Part shown: in pieces, positions 17,400-25,803 of the stretch
Layout: each line of letters opens with the position of its first letter
How positions within the stretch are numbered: the first letter of the stretch is position 1
NCBI RefSeq assembly: GCF_001713455.1
Contig: NZ_CP016464.1
Coordinates: 3,644,001 to 3,708,000 of the forward strand
Direction of reading: 5' to 3'
Source of the DNA: Bosea sp. RAC05
Lineage (GTDB): Bacteria > Pseudomonadota > Alphaproteobacteria > Rhizobiales > Beijerinckiaceae
DNA length: 64,000 nucleotides
The notes under the pieces: generated by a model
The model's input: only the letters and a program-made list of their open reading frames with translations
What the model was told of the DNA's origin: nothing
Databases searched by the model: none
Program-made: the position numbers and the translations under genes

Positions 17400-18284
17400 A
17401 TGCTCGTCGCGACACTGGTTTCCGCCCATGGACAGGCACTGCTCGACGACGCCCTGCTGAAGCGCATCGCCGCCCTGCCTGGCGCGCTGCGCACGCAGCG
17501 CCTCGACGGCGAGATCGCGGCCGACCTCTTCGCGGAACCCGGCGACGCGCGCAAGCTCGAAGCCGCGCTGCGGCCACTGCTCGGCGATGCCGCCATCGAC
17601 ATCGTCGTCCAGCCGGCCGCGACGCGCCGCAAGGCGCTGTTCCTCGCCGACATGGATTCGACCATGATCGGCCAGGAATGCATCGACGAGCTCGCCGCCT
17701 ATGTCGGGCTGAAGGAGAAGGTCTCCGGCATCACCGAGCGCGCCATGCGCGGCGAGATCGCCTTCGAGCCGGCGCTGCGCGAACGCGTCGCCCTGCTGAA
17801 GGGCGTGCCGCTCTCGGTCGTGGCTGAGATCATCCGCGAGCGCATCACGCTGACGCCGGGCGGGCGCGAGCTCGTCATGACGATGCGCCGCCAGGGCGGC
17901 TACACCGCGCTGGTCTCGGGCGGTTTCACCGTCTTCACCGGCCCGATCAGCACGACCATCGGCTTCGACGAGCACCGCTCCAACACCCTGCTCGCGCAGG
18001 ACGATGTCCTGATCGGCGAGGTCGCCGATCCGATCCTCGGCAAGCAGGCCAAGCTCGACGCGCTGGTCGAGCTGCGCGCGCGGCACGCGCTGTCTCCTGC
18101 GCAGACGCTGGCCGTGGGCGACGGCGCAAACGACCTCGCCATGCTCGGCGAGGCCGGCCTCGGCGTCGCCTTCCGCGCCAAGCCGGCGGTCGCGGCCGCC
18201 GCCCATGCGCGGCTCGATCATGCCGATCTGACCGCGCTGCTCTATGCGCAGGGTTATACCGGTGCGGAGATCATCCGCAGCTAG
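17400..18284 (+). CDS. serB: Phosphoserine phosphatase
   Basis: A 294-residue HAD-superfamily enzyme, the last step of serine synthesis. The catalytic loop is LADMDSTMIGQECIDE (nucleophile Asp84, acid/base Asp86), the motif II Ser lies in LVSGGFTVF (171-179), and the Mg2+-binding motif is GDGANDLAML (240-249). The N-terminal 75 residues are the ACT-like extension seen in many SerB. Its stop codon overlaps the stop of the convergent cupin gene in a shared CTAG. Confidence 0.95.
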   Translation: MLVATLVSAHGQALLDDALLKRIAALPGALRTQRLDGEIAADLFAEPGDARKLEAALRPLLGDAAIDIVVQPAATRRKALFLADMDSTMIGQECIDELAAYVGLKEKVSGITERAMRGEIAFEPALRERVALLKGVPLSVVAEIIRERITLTPGGRELVMTMRRQGGYTALVSGGFTVFTGPISTTIGFDEHRSNTLLAQDDVLIGEVADPILGKQAKLDALVELRARHALSPAQTLAVGDGANDLAMLGEAGLGVAFRAKPAVAAAAHARLDHADLTALLYAQGYTGAEIIRS

Positions 18285-18622
18285 TCGACGATGAACAGCT
18301 TCGCGCCGGTCACGGTCCGCGAGCGATGCGCCTCGGCGCCATCGGCGACCTGGTAGCTCATGCCGGCCCTGAGCGGCATCACCCGCCCATCCTCCAGCGT
18401 CGTCTCCATCGAGCCCTCGAGGCACAGGATGATGTGGCCCTTGGAGCACCAGTGGTCGGCCTCGTAGCCGGGGCTGTACTCGACCATCCGCACCCGGATC
18501 CGGTTCTCGGCCGGGCCGAAGAACTGCACGCGCCAGAGCGCCTCGCCGACATCGCCGGCATGGCGCTCGGTCGGCACCGTCGACCAGTCGGTCGTGACGA
18601 AGGGAATGTCGCTCAGTTTCAT
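18281..18622 (-). CDS. DHCW-motif cupin-fold protein
   Basis: A 113-residue single-domain cupin. The segment YEADHWCSKGHIILCLEGSMETTLEDG carries the motif that names this small family (ADHWC followed by KGHI), and GMSYQVADGAEAHRSRTV is the second cupin box. Possible metal ligands are the His and Cys of DHWC and the later His. Enzymatic role unknown. It ends head-on against serB with no intergenic base. Confidence 0.85.
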   Translation of the reverse strand: MKLSDIPFVTTDWSTVPTERHAGDVGEALWRVQFFGPAENRIRVRMVEYSPGYEADHWCSKGHIILCLEGSMETTLEDGRVMPLRAGMSYQVADGAEAHRSRTVTGAKLFIVD

Positions 18623-18711
18623 CGCAGGCTCTCCGGAAGCGTGCCGTCACCCTGCCAGCGTGCGCGGGCCGGCACCAATGCCGATCGCTCATCCCCACCA
18701 TCACGGCGACG

Positions 18712-18753
18712 CCGGCCCAGGAAAACCGGCCCATGAAAGCCGGCCCACGAAAA
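18712..18753. repeat. Three tandem 14-bp repeats
   Basis: Units CCGGCCCAGGAAAA (18712-18725), CCGGCCCATGAAAG (18726-18739) and CCGGCCCACGAAAA (18740-18753). The last unit runs into the A-run that forms the U-tract of the degP terminator on the other strand, so the array may have arisen by slippage at the terminator. Confidence 0.8.
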
Positions 18754-18774
18754 AGGGCGGCCTCGCGGCCGCCC
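18750..18774 (-). terminator. Intrinsic terminator of degP
   Basis: Minus strand: perfect 8-bp stem GGGCGGCC/GGCCGCCC (18774-18767 and 18762-18755), GCGA loop, then TTTTT at 18754-18750. It lies 26 bases after the degP stop and closes the hflK-hflC-DUF2065-degP transcript. Confidence 0.88.
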
Positions 18775-18799
18775 TCGAAACCGAAATGGCCGGGATCGC

Positions 18800-20338
18800 T
18801 CAGTTCATCGCGACGGCGACGAAGCGGACCTCGCCCTGGGCGTTCGAGACCAGCAGCAGGGCCGACTTCTTGCCCTCCTTCTTCAGCGCGTCGAGGCGCT
18901 TGGTCACGTCGTCGGGCGAGTTCACCGGCTCCTGGCCGATCTCGACGATCAGCTCGCCAACCTGCACGCGCTTGTCGGCGGCGTTGGAGTTCGGGTCGAC
19001 CTTGGTGACCACGACGCCCTTGACGCCCTCCTTGATCGAGTAGCGCTTGCGCAGCTCCTCGGTCTGCGGCGAGAACTCGAGCCCGAGCGCTGTGGTGACG
19101 GCGGGCTTGGCCGGCTCGGCTGGCGTGCGCGCCGAGGCCGGCTGCACCTTCTCGCCATCCTCGAGGCGGCCGAGCTTGACCGTCTTCACCTCTTCCTTGC
19201 CCTTGCGCATGATCGTGACCGGCACGTCCTTGCCGACCGGGGTCGCGGCGACGATGCGCGGCAGGTCGCGCGAATCCTTGACCTCCTTGCCGTCGAACTT
19301 GGTGATCACGTCGCCGACATCGAGGCCGGCCGGCTTGCCGGGGCCCTTCTCGTCGACGCCGGCGACCAGCGCGCCGCGCGCCGTGCCGAGGCCCAGCGCC
19401 TCGGCGGTGGCGTCATCGACGCTCTGGATGCGCACGCCCAGCCAGCCGCGGCGGGTCTCGCCGAACTCCTTGAGCTGGTCGACGATCGAGGTCGCCAGCG
19501 AGGACGGCACGGCGAAGCCGATGCCGACCGAGCCGCCCGTGGGCGACAGGATCGCCGTGTTGATGCCGATGACCTCGCCGGCCATGTTGAACAGCGGACC
19601 GCCCGAATTGCCCTTGTTGATGGCCGCATCGGTCTGGAGGTAGGTGTCGTAGGGGCCCTGCTGGATGTCGCGGTTGCGGGCCGAGACGATGCCCGACGAC
19701 ACCGAGCCGCCGAGCCCGAACGGGTTGCCGATCGCCATCACCGGATCGCCGATGCGCATCTTGTCGGAATCGCCGAACTTCACCGCCGGCAGCGGCTTGT
19801 CGTGCTTCACGCGCAGGACCGCGAGGTCGACCTTGGCGTCCTTGCCGACGACCTCGGCCTTGAGCCGCAGGCCGCTGTTGAAGATCACGGTGATCTCGTT
19901 GGCGTCGCCGATGACGTGATTGTTGGTCACGACCAGGCCCGACGAATCGATCACGAAGCCCGAGCCGGCCGATTGCGAACGGCGCTGCTGCGGCGCCTGA
20001 CCCTGGCCCTGGCCCTGCTGGCCCTGGCCGCGGCGGTTGAAGAATTCCTCGAACAGATCGCCGAAGGGCGTGTCGGGGCCGAGCTGCGGGATCTGCGGCA
20101 GGGTGCGCCCGCGGGTGTCGTTGGTCGTCACCGCGGCGATGTTGACCACCGCCGGCATGACGCGTTCGGCGAGATCCGCCAGCGACATCTGGCCCTGCAG
20201 GATCGGCGCCGAGGCCGTCTGCGCGGACGCGATGACGGGCGACATCAGCAGCGAGAGCACGCCCACACCGGCGGCGAGCGCGATGCGCCGCGAAGCGGGC
20301 GCCAGGGTTGCGGTAGCCGAGACGGGTTTGGTTGCCAT
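18800..20338 (-). CDS. degP: Periplasmic serine protease DegP/HtrA (Do family)
   Basis: A 512-residue envelope protease-chaperone. Signal sequence about 1-40, then a trypsin-like domain with the triad His141 (TNNHVIGDA), Asp171 (VDLAVLRV) and Ser245 (GNSGGPLF), an unusual Gln/Gly-rich loop near 103-118, and two PDZ domains (roughly 295-385 and 425-505). It degrades or refolds misfolded periplasmic proteins. The ATG at 20338 has GAGGA upstream and gives a proper signal peptide. Last gene of the hflK-hflC-DUF2065-degP string, a membrane and periplasm quality-control unit often seen in alphaproteobacteria. Confidence 0.94.
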   Translation of the reverse strand: MATKPVSATATLAPASRRIALAAGVGVLSLLMSPVIASAQTASAPILQGQMSLADLAERVMPAVVNIAAVTTNDTRGRTLPQIPQLGPDTPFGDLFEEFFNRRGQGQQGQGQGQAPQQRRSQSAGSGFVIDSSGLVVTNNHVIGDANEITVIFNSGLRLKAEVVGKDAKVDLAVLRVKHDKPLPAVKFGDSDKMRIGDPVMAIGNPFGLGGSVSSGIVSARNRDIQQGPYDTYLQTDAAINKGNSGGPLFNMAGEVIGINTAILSPTGGSVGIGFAVPSSLATSIVDQLKEFGETRRGWLGVRIQSVDDATAEALGLGTARGALVAGVDEKGPGKPAGLDVGDVITKFDGKEVKDSRDLPRIVAATPVGKDVPVTIMRKGKEEVKTVKLGRLEDGEKVQPASARTPAEPAKPAVTTALGLEFSPQTEELRKRYSIKEGVKGVVVTKVDPNSNAADKRVQVGELIVEIGQEPVNSPDDVTKRLDALKKEGKKSALLLVSNAQGEVRFVAVAMN

Positions 20339-20482
20339 CAGTGTCCTCGTGAAGAAAATCCGGCCGAGTCGCACGGCGCGGAAGCCGTATCTTCAATTGA
20401 ACCGCGAAATGCGGCGGAAGGTCGACACACGATCATGCGACCGGGCGGCCATTCTGCCGGCCGCCCACAGGTTGTATGCCAG

Positions 20483-20668
20483 TCAACCGCGGACAAACCA
20501 GACGAGCAGGACGCCGAGCGCGGCCGAACCGATGCCGATCAGCCGCATGGTCTCCGGAGGCGTTTCGGAGGCGCTTCGCAGCGCCTCCTTGGCGAGATGG
20601 GGGACCGCTGCGAACAGGATGCCCTCGATCGCGAAAACGAGGCCCAGCGCCGCAACGAAATCCCACAT
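20483..20668 (-). CDS. DUF2065 two-helix membrane protein
   Basis: A 61-residue inner-membrane protein with two hydrophobic helices (ALGLVFAIEGILFAAVP and LIGIGSAALGVLLVWFV) joined by a short polar loop, as in the DUF2065 (YjeT) family, which is regularly placed next to hflKC. It lies 18 bases after hflC and 144 bases before degP. Function unknown; context suggests an accessory of the HflKC complex. Confidence 0.85.
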   Translation of the reverse strand: MWDFVAALGLVFAIEGILFAAVPHLAKEALRSASETPPETMRLIGIGSAALGVLLVWFVRG

Positions 20669-20686
20669 GCGCGGCGCCAGACGGGG

Positions 20687-21616
20687 TCAGGGACGGGCCG
20701 GGGCCGGCGTCGCTTGCGGCAGCGTCGGCTGGGCGTCGGTGCGGGGCGCGTTCGGACCGTTGAAGAACCGGAAGAACGGCGAATCCGGCGATAGGACCAT
20801 GCGCGTGTCGCCCGCCTTGATGCTGGCTTCATAGGCCTGCATCGAGCGGTAGAACGCGAAGAACTCCTGATCCTTGCCGAACGCCTCGGCGAAGACGCGG
20901 TTGCGTTCGCCTTCGCCCTGGCCGCGGACTTCATCGGAACGGCGCTGGGCTTCGGCCACGATCACGGTCGAATCCCTGTCCGCACGGGCCCGGATCTCCT
21001 GGGCCTGCTGGGCACCGAGCGCACGCGCCTCGGCCGCCTCGCGCTGACGCTCCGTCTGCATCCGCTGGAACACGGCCGCCGAGTTGGCCGCCGGCAGATC
21101 GACGCGCCGCAGGCGGACGTCGACCACGGTCATGCCGAAGCGCGCGGCCTCGCGGTTCACCTCGTCGCGGATGCGGTTCATCAGCCGCGCCCGGTCGTTG
21201 CGGACCATCGAGGTGAAGCTCGCCTCCGCCAGCACCGAGCGCACGTTACCGTTGACGATCGAGGCGAGCTGCGAGTTGGCGCGCGGGATGTTGTTGACCG
21301 CCTGGTAGAAGCGCAGCGGATCGGAGATGCGGTAGCGCGTGAAGGCATCGACCACGAGACGCTTCTGGTCCGAGGCAATGATTTCCTGCGCCGGCAGGTC
21401 GAGGTCGAGGATGCGGTTGTCGAGCAGGGTGACCTGCTCGAACGGAGCCGGCAGCTTGAAGTAGAGGCCCGGCGCCGTGACGACGCTGCGGACCGCGCCG
21501 AAGCGCAGCACGAGGGCCGACTGCGTCTGCTGGACCACGAAGGTCATCGCGTAGAAGACGACCGCCGCGATGCCGAGGACAACGAGCAGGCCGATGCGGA
21601 TGATGGTGCCGTTCAT
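20687..21616 (-). CDS. hflC: HflC, SPFH/band-7 membrane protein
   Basis: A 309-residue SPFH protein. One N-terminal helix (GLLVVLGIAAVVFYAMTFVV), then the band-7 domain (QTQSALVLRFGAV, APGLYFKLP) and a long helical region rich in Ala/Glu/Arg (EARALGAQQAQEIRARAD). With HflK it forms the large ring that encloses FtsH in the inner membrane and restrains its proteolysis. Its ATG overlaps the hflK stop by four bases. Confidence 0.94.
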   Translation of the reverse strand: MNGTIIRIGLLVVLGIAAVVFYAMTFVVQQTQSALVLRFGAVRSVVTAPGLYFKLPAPFEQVTLLDNRILDLDLPAQEIIASDQKRLVVDAFTRYRISDPLRFYQAVNNIPRANSQLASIVNGNVRSVLAEASFTSMVRNDRARLMNRIRDEVNREAARFGMTVVDVRLRRVDLPAANSAAVFQRMQTERQREAAEARALGAQQAQEIRARADRDSTVIVAEAQRRSDEVRGQGEGERNRVFAEAFGKDQEFFAFYRSMQAYEASIKAGDTRMVLSPDSPFFRFFNGPNAPRTDAQPTLPQATPAPARP

Positions 21617-22785
21617 CGGACAGCTCCCGTCTGGGGGGCGCCCGGAGCGGGGCGCCTCTGCTGCAACTGGTCGAGCGGCAGATAGGGCACGACGCCCTGG
21701 CTGTTGCCCCTGCTGTCGAGAATGATCTTGTCGGTGCCGCCGAGCACGCGCTCCATCGTTTCGAGGAAGAGGCGTTCGCGGGTCACCGCGGGCGCCAGCT
21801 TGTACTGCTCGTAGACCGCGTTGAAGCGGCTGGCCTGACCGAGCGCCTCGGCCACGGTCTGCTCCCTGAAGGCTTCCGCCGACTGGAGCAACTGGGCCGC
21901 ACGACCGCGCGATTCCGGGACGACCCGGTTGGCATAGGTCTCGGCCTCGTTGCGCAGGCGCTCCTGGTCGGCGCGCGCCGCCTGGACGTCACGGAACGCA
22001 TCGATGACCTGCTGCGGCGGATCGACCTTCTGCAGCTGCACGAGGCGGATCTGCACGCCAGCATTGTAGCCGTTCAGGGTCTCCTGCATCAGCTGGCGCA
22101 CCTCGGTCTCGATCGCGGCGCGATCGGTGGTCAGCACGGGCTGGATGTTGCGCCGGCCGATGATCTCGCGCATCGCGCTCTCGGCGACGGCCTTCACGGT
22201 GCCCGGCGGGTCCTGGATGTTGAAGACGTAGTTCTCCGGAGCGGCCGGATCGATCTGCCACTGCACGATCACGTCGATGTCGACGATGTTCTCGTCGCCG
22301 GTGAGCATCAGGCTCTCTTCGATCACGTCCGACTGGCGCGAGGCGCGCACGGACTCGACGGTGCGGAAGCCGACCTCGGTGGTGACGACATTGGTCACCT
22401 GAGGCTTGATCACGCTGCCGATCGGATAGGGCCAATTGTAGTTCAGGCCTTCGCCGGTCTTGCCGATGAACTGGCCGAAGCGGAGATTCAGGCCGACCTC
22501 GTTCGGGCGAACGATGTACCAGCCCGTCAGAAGCCAGATCACCAACAGCGCGAGCAGCCCGAAAATCAGGCCGCGCCCGCCGAGATTGCCGCCCGGCATC
22601 ATGTTGCGCAGGCGGTCCTGGCTGCGACGCAGGATGTCCTCGAGATCGGGCGGGCCGCTGTTGCCGCCGCCACCGGAGCCGCCGCCCCAGGGGCCGCCGC
22701 CGCCACCGCCGCCGCCGCTTCCCCCGCGCTGGCCCCAGGGTCCGCCCCCGTTATTGCCACCGCCGCTCTGGTTGCTCCAAGGCAT
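21613..22785 (-). CDS. hflK: HflK, SPFH/band-7 membrane protein
   Basis: A 390-residue partner of HflC. The first 45 residues are very rich in Gly and Asn/Trp (GGGNNGGGPWGQRGGSGGG), as usual for HflK, followed by one membrane helix (GLIFGLLALLVIWLLTGWYIV) and the band-7 domain (RPNEVGLNLRFGQF). The long C-terminal helix has EALGQASRFNAVYEQYK. First gene of the operon. Confidence 0.94.
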   Translation of the reverse strand: MPWSNQSGGGNNGGGPWGQRGGSGGGGGGGGPWGGGSGGGGNSGPPDLEDILRRSQDRLRNMMPGGNLGGRGLIFGLLALLVIWLLTGWYIVRPNEVGLNLRFGQFIGKTGEGLNYNWPYPIGSVIKPQVTNVVTTEVGFRTVESVRASRQSDVIEESLMLTGDENIVDIDVIVQWQIDPAAPENYVFNIQDPPGTVKAVAESAMREIIGRRNIQPVLTTDRAAIETEVRQLMQETLNGYNAGVQIRLVQLQKVDPPQQVIDAFRDVQAARADQERLRNEAETYANRVVPESRGRAAQLLQSAEAFREQTVAEALGQASRFNAVYEQYKLAPAVTRERLFLETMERVLGGTDKIILDSRGNSQGVVPYLPLDQLQQRRPAPGAPQTGAVR

Positions 22786-22843
22786 ACTCGCGCCGTTCCC
22801 TTCCTATGCCGCTCTCATCGCCTTAGGCGATCGGCGGTCACTT

Positions 22844-22878
22844 GTCAGCGCTCCCCAGCCGGAGCGGTCTGCGCTGAC
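22844..22878 (-). terminator. Possible stem-loop downstream of folA
   Basis: Arms GTCAGCGC (22844-22851) and GCGCTGAC (22871-22878) with an inner GCTCC/GGAGC pair. It lies about 60 bases after the folA stop and before hflK. No U-tract; weak as an intrinsic terminator. Confidence 0.35.
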
Positions 22879-22938
22879 TTGGGCATGGGCCATGGATTCG
22901 TCAACGACGCAAGGTCTTCATCGTGAACGGAAAGCGGC

Positions 22939-23454
22939 TCAGGCCCGGCGGCGAAAGGTCGCGAAAGTGAAGGGGTGCTCGTCATCGGGGCTGGCCGGAT
23001 GGCTTTCGCGTCCATCCGCGGCGAAGGCGGAGCGGTCCCACTCGGGAAACACGGCGTCACCCGCCGGAGCCGTGTGGACGAAGGTGAGCTCGAGCCGGTC
23101 AGCCAGCGGCAGCACCTGCCTGTAGACCTCCACCCCGCCGGCGACCGTGACGCTGTCGGCCCCCATCTGCGCCCCCAGCTGCTGGGCCAGAGCCAGCGCG
23201 GCGTCGAGATCGGCTGCGGTGCGGACGCCCTCAGGGCGGAAGGCGGGATCTCGCGTCAGGACGATCGTCTCGCGTCCCGGCAGCGGCTTGCCGATGGAGA
23301 GGAAGGTCTTGCGCCCCATCAGCACGGGTCGGCCCAGCGTCAGGCTGCGGAACCGGCGCAGATCGGTCTTCAGCCGCCAGATCAGGCGGTTGTCGTCACC
23401 GATGACGCCATTGTCGGCCACGGCCGCGACGAGAACGATCGGAAGCGAAGCCAT
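22939..23454 (-). CDS. folA: Dihydrofolate reductase
   Basis: A 171-residue enzyme that reduces dihydrofolate with NADPH. Family landmarks are IVLVAAVADNGVIGDDNRLIWRLKTDLRRF (split as VADNGVIGDDNRLIWRLKTD), RPVLMGRKTFLSIGKPLPGR and VAGGVEVYRQVLP. Coupled downstream of thyA, which makes its substrate, with a GNAT gene in between. It starts three bases after the GNAT stop. Confidence 0.95.
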   Translation of the reverse strand: MASLPIVLVAAVADNGVIGDDNRLIWRLKTDLRRFRSLTLGRPVLMGRKTFLSIGKPLPGRETIVLTRDPAFRPEGVRTAADLDAALALAQQLGAQMGADSVTVAGGVEVYRQVLPLADRLELTFVHTAPAGDAVFPEWDRSAFAADGRESHPASPDDEHPFTFATFRRRA

Positions 23455-23457
23455 CGG

Positions 23458-23940
23458 TCAGCCCTGCCCTGCCAGCCGCGCCAGCGCCTCGCCGTCGAGG
23501 CGCTTCACCGTCCATTCGTCCTGCGCCTTGGCACCCAGCGACCGGTAGAACACGCGCGAGGGCTCGTTCCAGTTCAGCACCCACCAGGCGAGCCGGGGCA
23601 GGCCTTCGTCGATGCAGCGCTTCGCCAGCCCCGCCATCAGCGCCTTGCCGATGCCGTGGCCGCGGAAGGGCGGGTGGACGAAGAGATCCTCGAGCCAGAT
23701 GCCGTGGCGGCCGGAGAAGGTCGAGTAGGTGTAGAACCAGACCGAAAAACCCGCCGGCTCGCCATTCCACTCGGCGATGTCGCAGAAGGCCCTGGGGTTG
23801 TCGCCGAAGAGCGCGGCCGCGATCTCGGCCTCCGTCGCAACGACATGGTCGGCGAGCCTCTCATACTCGGCGAGCGCCCTGATGAAATCGAGCACGAGGC
23901 CGGCCTCGTGCGGCCGGGCGGGACGGATGGTGAGCGTCAT
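23458..23940 (-). CDS. GNAT-family N-acetyltransferase
   Basis: A 160-residue GNAT. It starts [20 protein letters not shown] and has the acetyl-CoA loop as [14 protein letters not shown] and [18 protein letters not shown], close to the diamine acetyltransferase-like (SSAT/thialysine) subgroup with [17 protein letters not shown]. Substrate may be a polyamine or similar small amine; this is inference. Overlaps thyA by four bases and is followed by folA, so it is co-translated with the thymidylate pair. Confidence 0.9.
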   Translation of the reverse strand: MTLTIRPARPHEAGLVLDFIRALAEYERLADHVVATEAEIAAALFGDNPRAFCDIAEWNGEPAGFSVWFYTYSTFSGRHGIWLEDLFVHPPFRGHGIGKALMAGLAKRCIDEGLPRLAWWVLNWNEPSRVFYRSLGAKAQDEWTVKRLDGEALARLAGQG

Positions 23941-24731
23941 ACCGCGATCGGAGCCTTGATCGCCGGATGCGGGTCGTAGCCCTCGATCGTCACGTCGGCG
24001 AAGCTGAAATCCTCGAGCTTCGTCACCGCCGGGTTGAGCGCGAGCTTCGGCAGCGGCCTGAACTCGCGCGTCAGCTGCAGCTTCGCCTGGTCGAGATGAT
24101 TCACATAGAGATGCGTGTCGCCGAAGGAATGCACGAAGTCGCCGACGCGCAGCCCCGTCACCTGCGCCACCATATGCGTCAGCAGGGCATAGCTGGCGAT
24201 GTTGAAGGGCACGCCGAGGAAGACGTCGGCCGAGCGCTGGTAGAGCTGGCAGGACAGTTTTCCATCGGCCACGAAGAACTGGAACAGGCAGTGGCACGGC
24301 GCCAGCGCCATCTTCGGGATGTCGGCGGGGTTCCAGGCCGAGACGATCAGCCGGCGCGAATCCGGATTGCGCCGGATCTCGCCCACCAACCAGGCGATCT
24401 GGTCGATCGTGCTGCCATCGGGCGCGGGCCAGGAGCGCCACTGCCGCCCATAGACCGGGCCGAGATCGCCCTTCTCGTCGGCCCATTCGTCCCAGATCGT
24501 GACGCCGTTCTCCTGCAGGTAGCGGACATTGGTGTCGCCGCGCAGGAACCAGATCAGCTCGTGGATGATCGACTTCAGATGCAGCTTCTTGGTCGTGACG
24601 AGCGGGAAGCCCTCGCTCAGATCGAAGCGCATCTGGTGGCCGAACACGGCCAGCGTGCCGGTGCCGGTGCGGTCATCCTTGCGGACACCCTCGTCCAGGA
24701 CGCGTCGGAGCAGGTCGTGATACTGGTGCAT
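23937..24731 (-). CDS. thyA: Thymidylate synthase
   Basis: A 264-residue enzyme, the same length as E. coli ThyA. It methylates dUMP using methylene-tetrahydrofolate. Catalytic Cys146 sits in [12 protein letters not shown], and the folate and phosphate contacts [31 protein letters not shown] segment ([19 protein letters not shown]) and [13 protein letters not shown] are intact. Heads the thyA-GNAT-folA string. Start at the conserved [15 protein letters not shown]. Confidence 0.97.
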   Translation of the reverse strand: MHQYHDLLRRVLDEGVRKDDRTGTGTLAVFGHQMRFDLSEGFPLVTTKKLHLKSIIHELIWFLRGDTNVRYLQENGVTIWDEWADEKGDLGPVYGRQWRSWPAPDGSTIDQIAWLVGEIRRNPDSRRLIVSAWNPADIPKMALAPCHCLFQFFVADGKLSCQLYQRSADVFLGVPFNIASYALLTHMVAQVTGLRVGDFVHSFGDTHLYVNHLDQAKLQLTREFRPLPKLALNPAVTKLEDFSFADVTIEGYDPHPAIKAPIAV

Positions 24732-24975
24732 GAGCGAATCTCGATCGAAACGGCGACACCATAGCCGCAGGCCGCGGCGCTGGCGCGGGCGGCACGGCCG
24801 CCTTCCCCTGTTTTCTCGCATCCGATCGTCTCAGCCGTCCGTGCCAGCCGATGGCAGTGGCTGCAACCGTGCCGAGCCCGCTCACGCGATTGCGAGGGGA
24901 GTTGAGCGGCGCAGCCCTTTGCCGTGCGCCGCCGGCCACCATCTCCTGCCCGAGAGCAGAAACGAGGAGATGATG

Positions 24976-25314
24976 ATGACACGATCGCACCGTGCCTGGC
25001 CGGCTCTGGTTCTTCTGGCCTGTGTCGGCGTCTCGCTGTCATGCCTGCCTGATGGCGCCGGCGCCCTGCCCGCCGGGACCGGCACCGCCCCGGCCGGTAC
25101 AGTCGCGGCCGCCGCACAGGCTTCCTCGAAGATCTCGGAGGCCGCGGCCCGGCGGATCGCCTGGGGCTCGGGCATCGACCATATCGAGGACATCGTGCTG
25201 GCCGATGGGCGCTGGCAGGTCGCGGGCCGCGACCGCAGCGGCACCGAAATCACCGTCGACATCCATGCCCGCGACGGCCGCGTGCTCGGCCAGACCGGGC
25301 TTCTCGCAAATTAA
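24976..25314 (+). CDS. Secreted PepSY-like domain protein
   Basis: A 112-residue protein with an N-terminal export signal (RAWPALVLLACVGVSLSC), an Ala/Thr/Gly/Pro-rich linker, and a C-terminal 50-residue PepSY-like unit (ISEAAARRIAWGSGIDHIEDIVLADGRWQVAGRDRSGTEI, in two parts around HIEDIV). Three in-frame ATG codons stand in a row after GAGGAG; I chose the last for best spacing. PepSY domains often inhibit peptidases or act as periplasmic sensors; role unknown here. Transcribed divergently from thyA. Confidence 0.75.
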   Translation: MTRSHRAWPALVLLACVGVSLSCLPDGAGALPAGTGTAPAGTVAAAAQASSKISEAAARRIAWGSGIDHIEDIVLADGRWQVAGRDRSGTEITVDIHARDGRVLGQTGLLAN

Positions 25315-25360
25315 GCCGGCTGGGGCCCCATCGGCTCTTTCCCCCGCCCTCCGCAGCCCC

Positions 25361-25366
25361 TATATT
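25361..25366 (+). promoter_or_regulatory. Putative -10 box of ssrA
   Basis: TATATT in the context CCCCTATATTGACC, seven bases before the proposed 5' end of the tmRNA precursor. The same 14-base string occurs at 41711-41724 in front of the uvrD-like gene. The -35 region is weak. Confidence 0.55.
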
Positions 25367-25372
25367 GACCTT

Positions 25373-25742
25373 GCCGATCGCAAGACCGGCTATGGCGATA
25401 AACGAGCGTCGGAATAAGCTTTTCGGACCCGGGGGCGGTACCCGGCGCCTCCACCACAGCCCTGCGGCGCGAGCCATGGGGCGGCCTGCGGGATCTTGGA
25501 CCGCGGGCTTGCCAGGCCACCGAGTGGCAGGGTTGCGGCGGGGGCGAAATAGGATCGACGAGAGTGTAAAGGCCGTTCTTTTGCCCGGTATGGTTCCGCC
25601 GTTATAGGGCTAACGCATAGTTGCCAACGACAACAATGCTCGGGTCGCTGTCGCCGCGTAAGCGGTGCTGGTTCCCAAACCTAAGTCCTTCCGTTTAGCG
25701 ACGTAAGGCGGGGCCCGGAGGCGCCTGGCAACAGAAGCCTCC
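25373..25742 (+). ncRNA. ssrA: Transfer-messenger RNA, circularly permuted two-piece type
   Basis: The mature 3' acceptor segment comes first: a T-arm-like CCGGGGGCGGTACCCGG and the acceptor strand CGCCTCC-ACCA ending at 25456. After an intervening segment the mature 5' end GGGGGCG begins at 25540 and pairs with CGCCTCC to form the acceptor stem. The tag frame follows TAGTT at 25618-25622 and reads ANDNNARVAVAA then TAA (25623-25661). This is the established alphaproteobacterial arrangement, in which processing removes the linker. It frees stalled ribosomes and tags nascent proteins for ClpXP. Outer ends are approximate. A GGAGGC/GCCTCC stem at 25717-25742 may end transcription. Confidence 0.93.
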
Positions 25743-25803
25743 ACTTCATTCGATGCCTGGCCGGCTGCTGCCGCGGGATGCTGGAAGCGGAAACCTCGAC
25801 CCG

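Noticed and set aside
25365..25607. Small open frames across the ssrA gene
   Set aside because: They overlap the tmRNA structure and have no RBS or homology.
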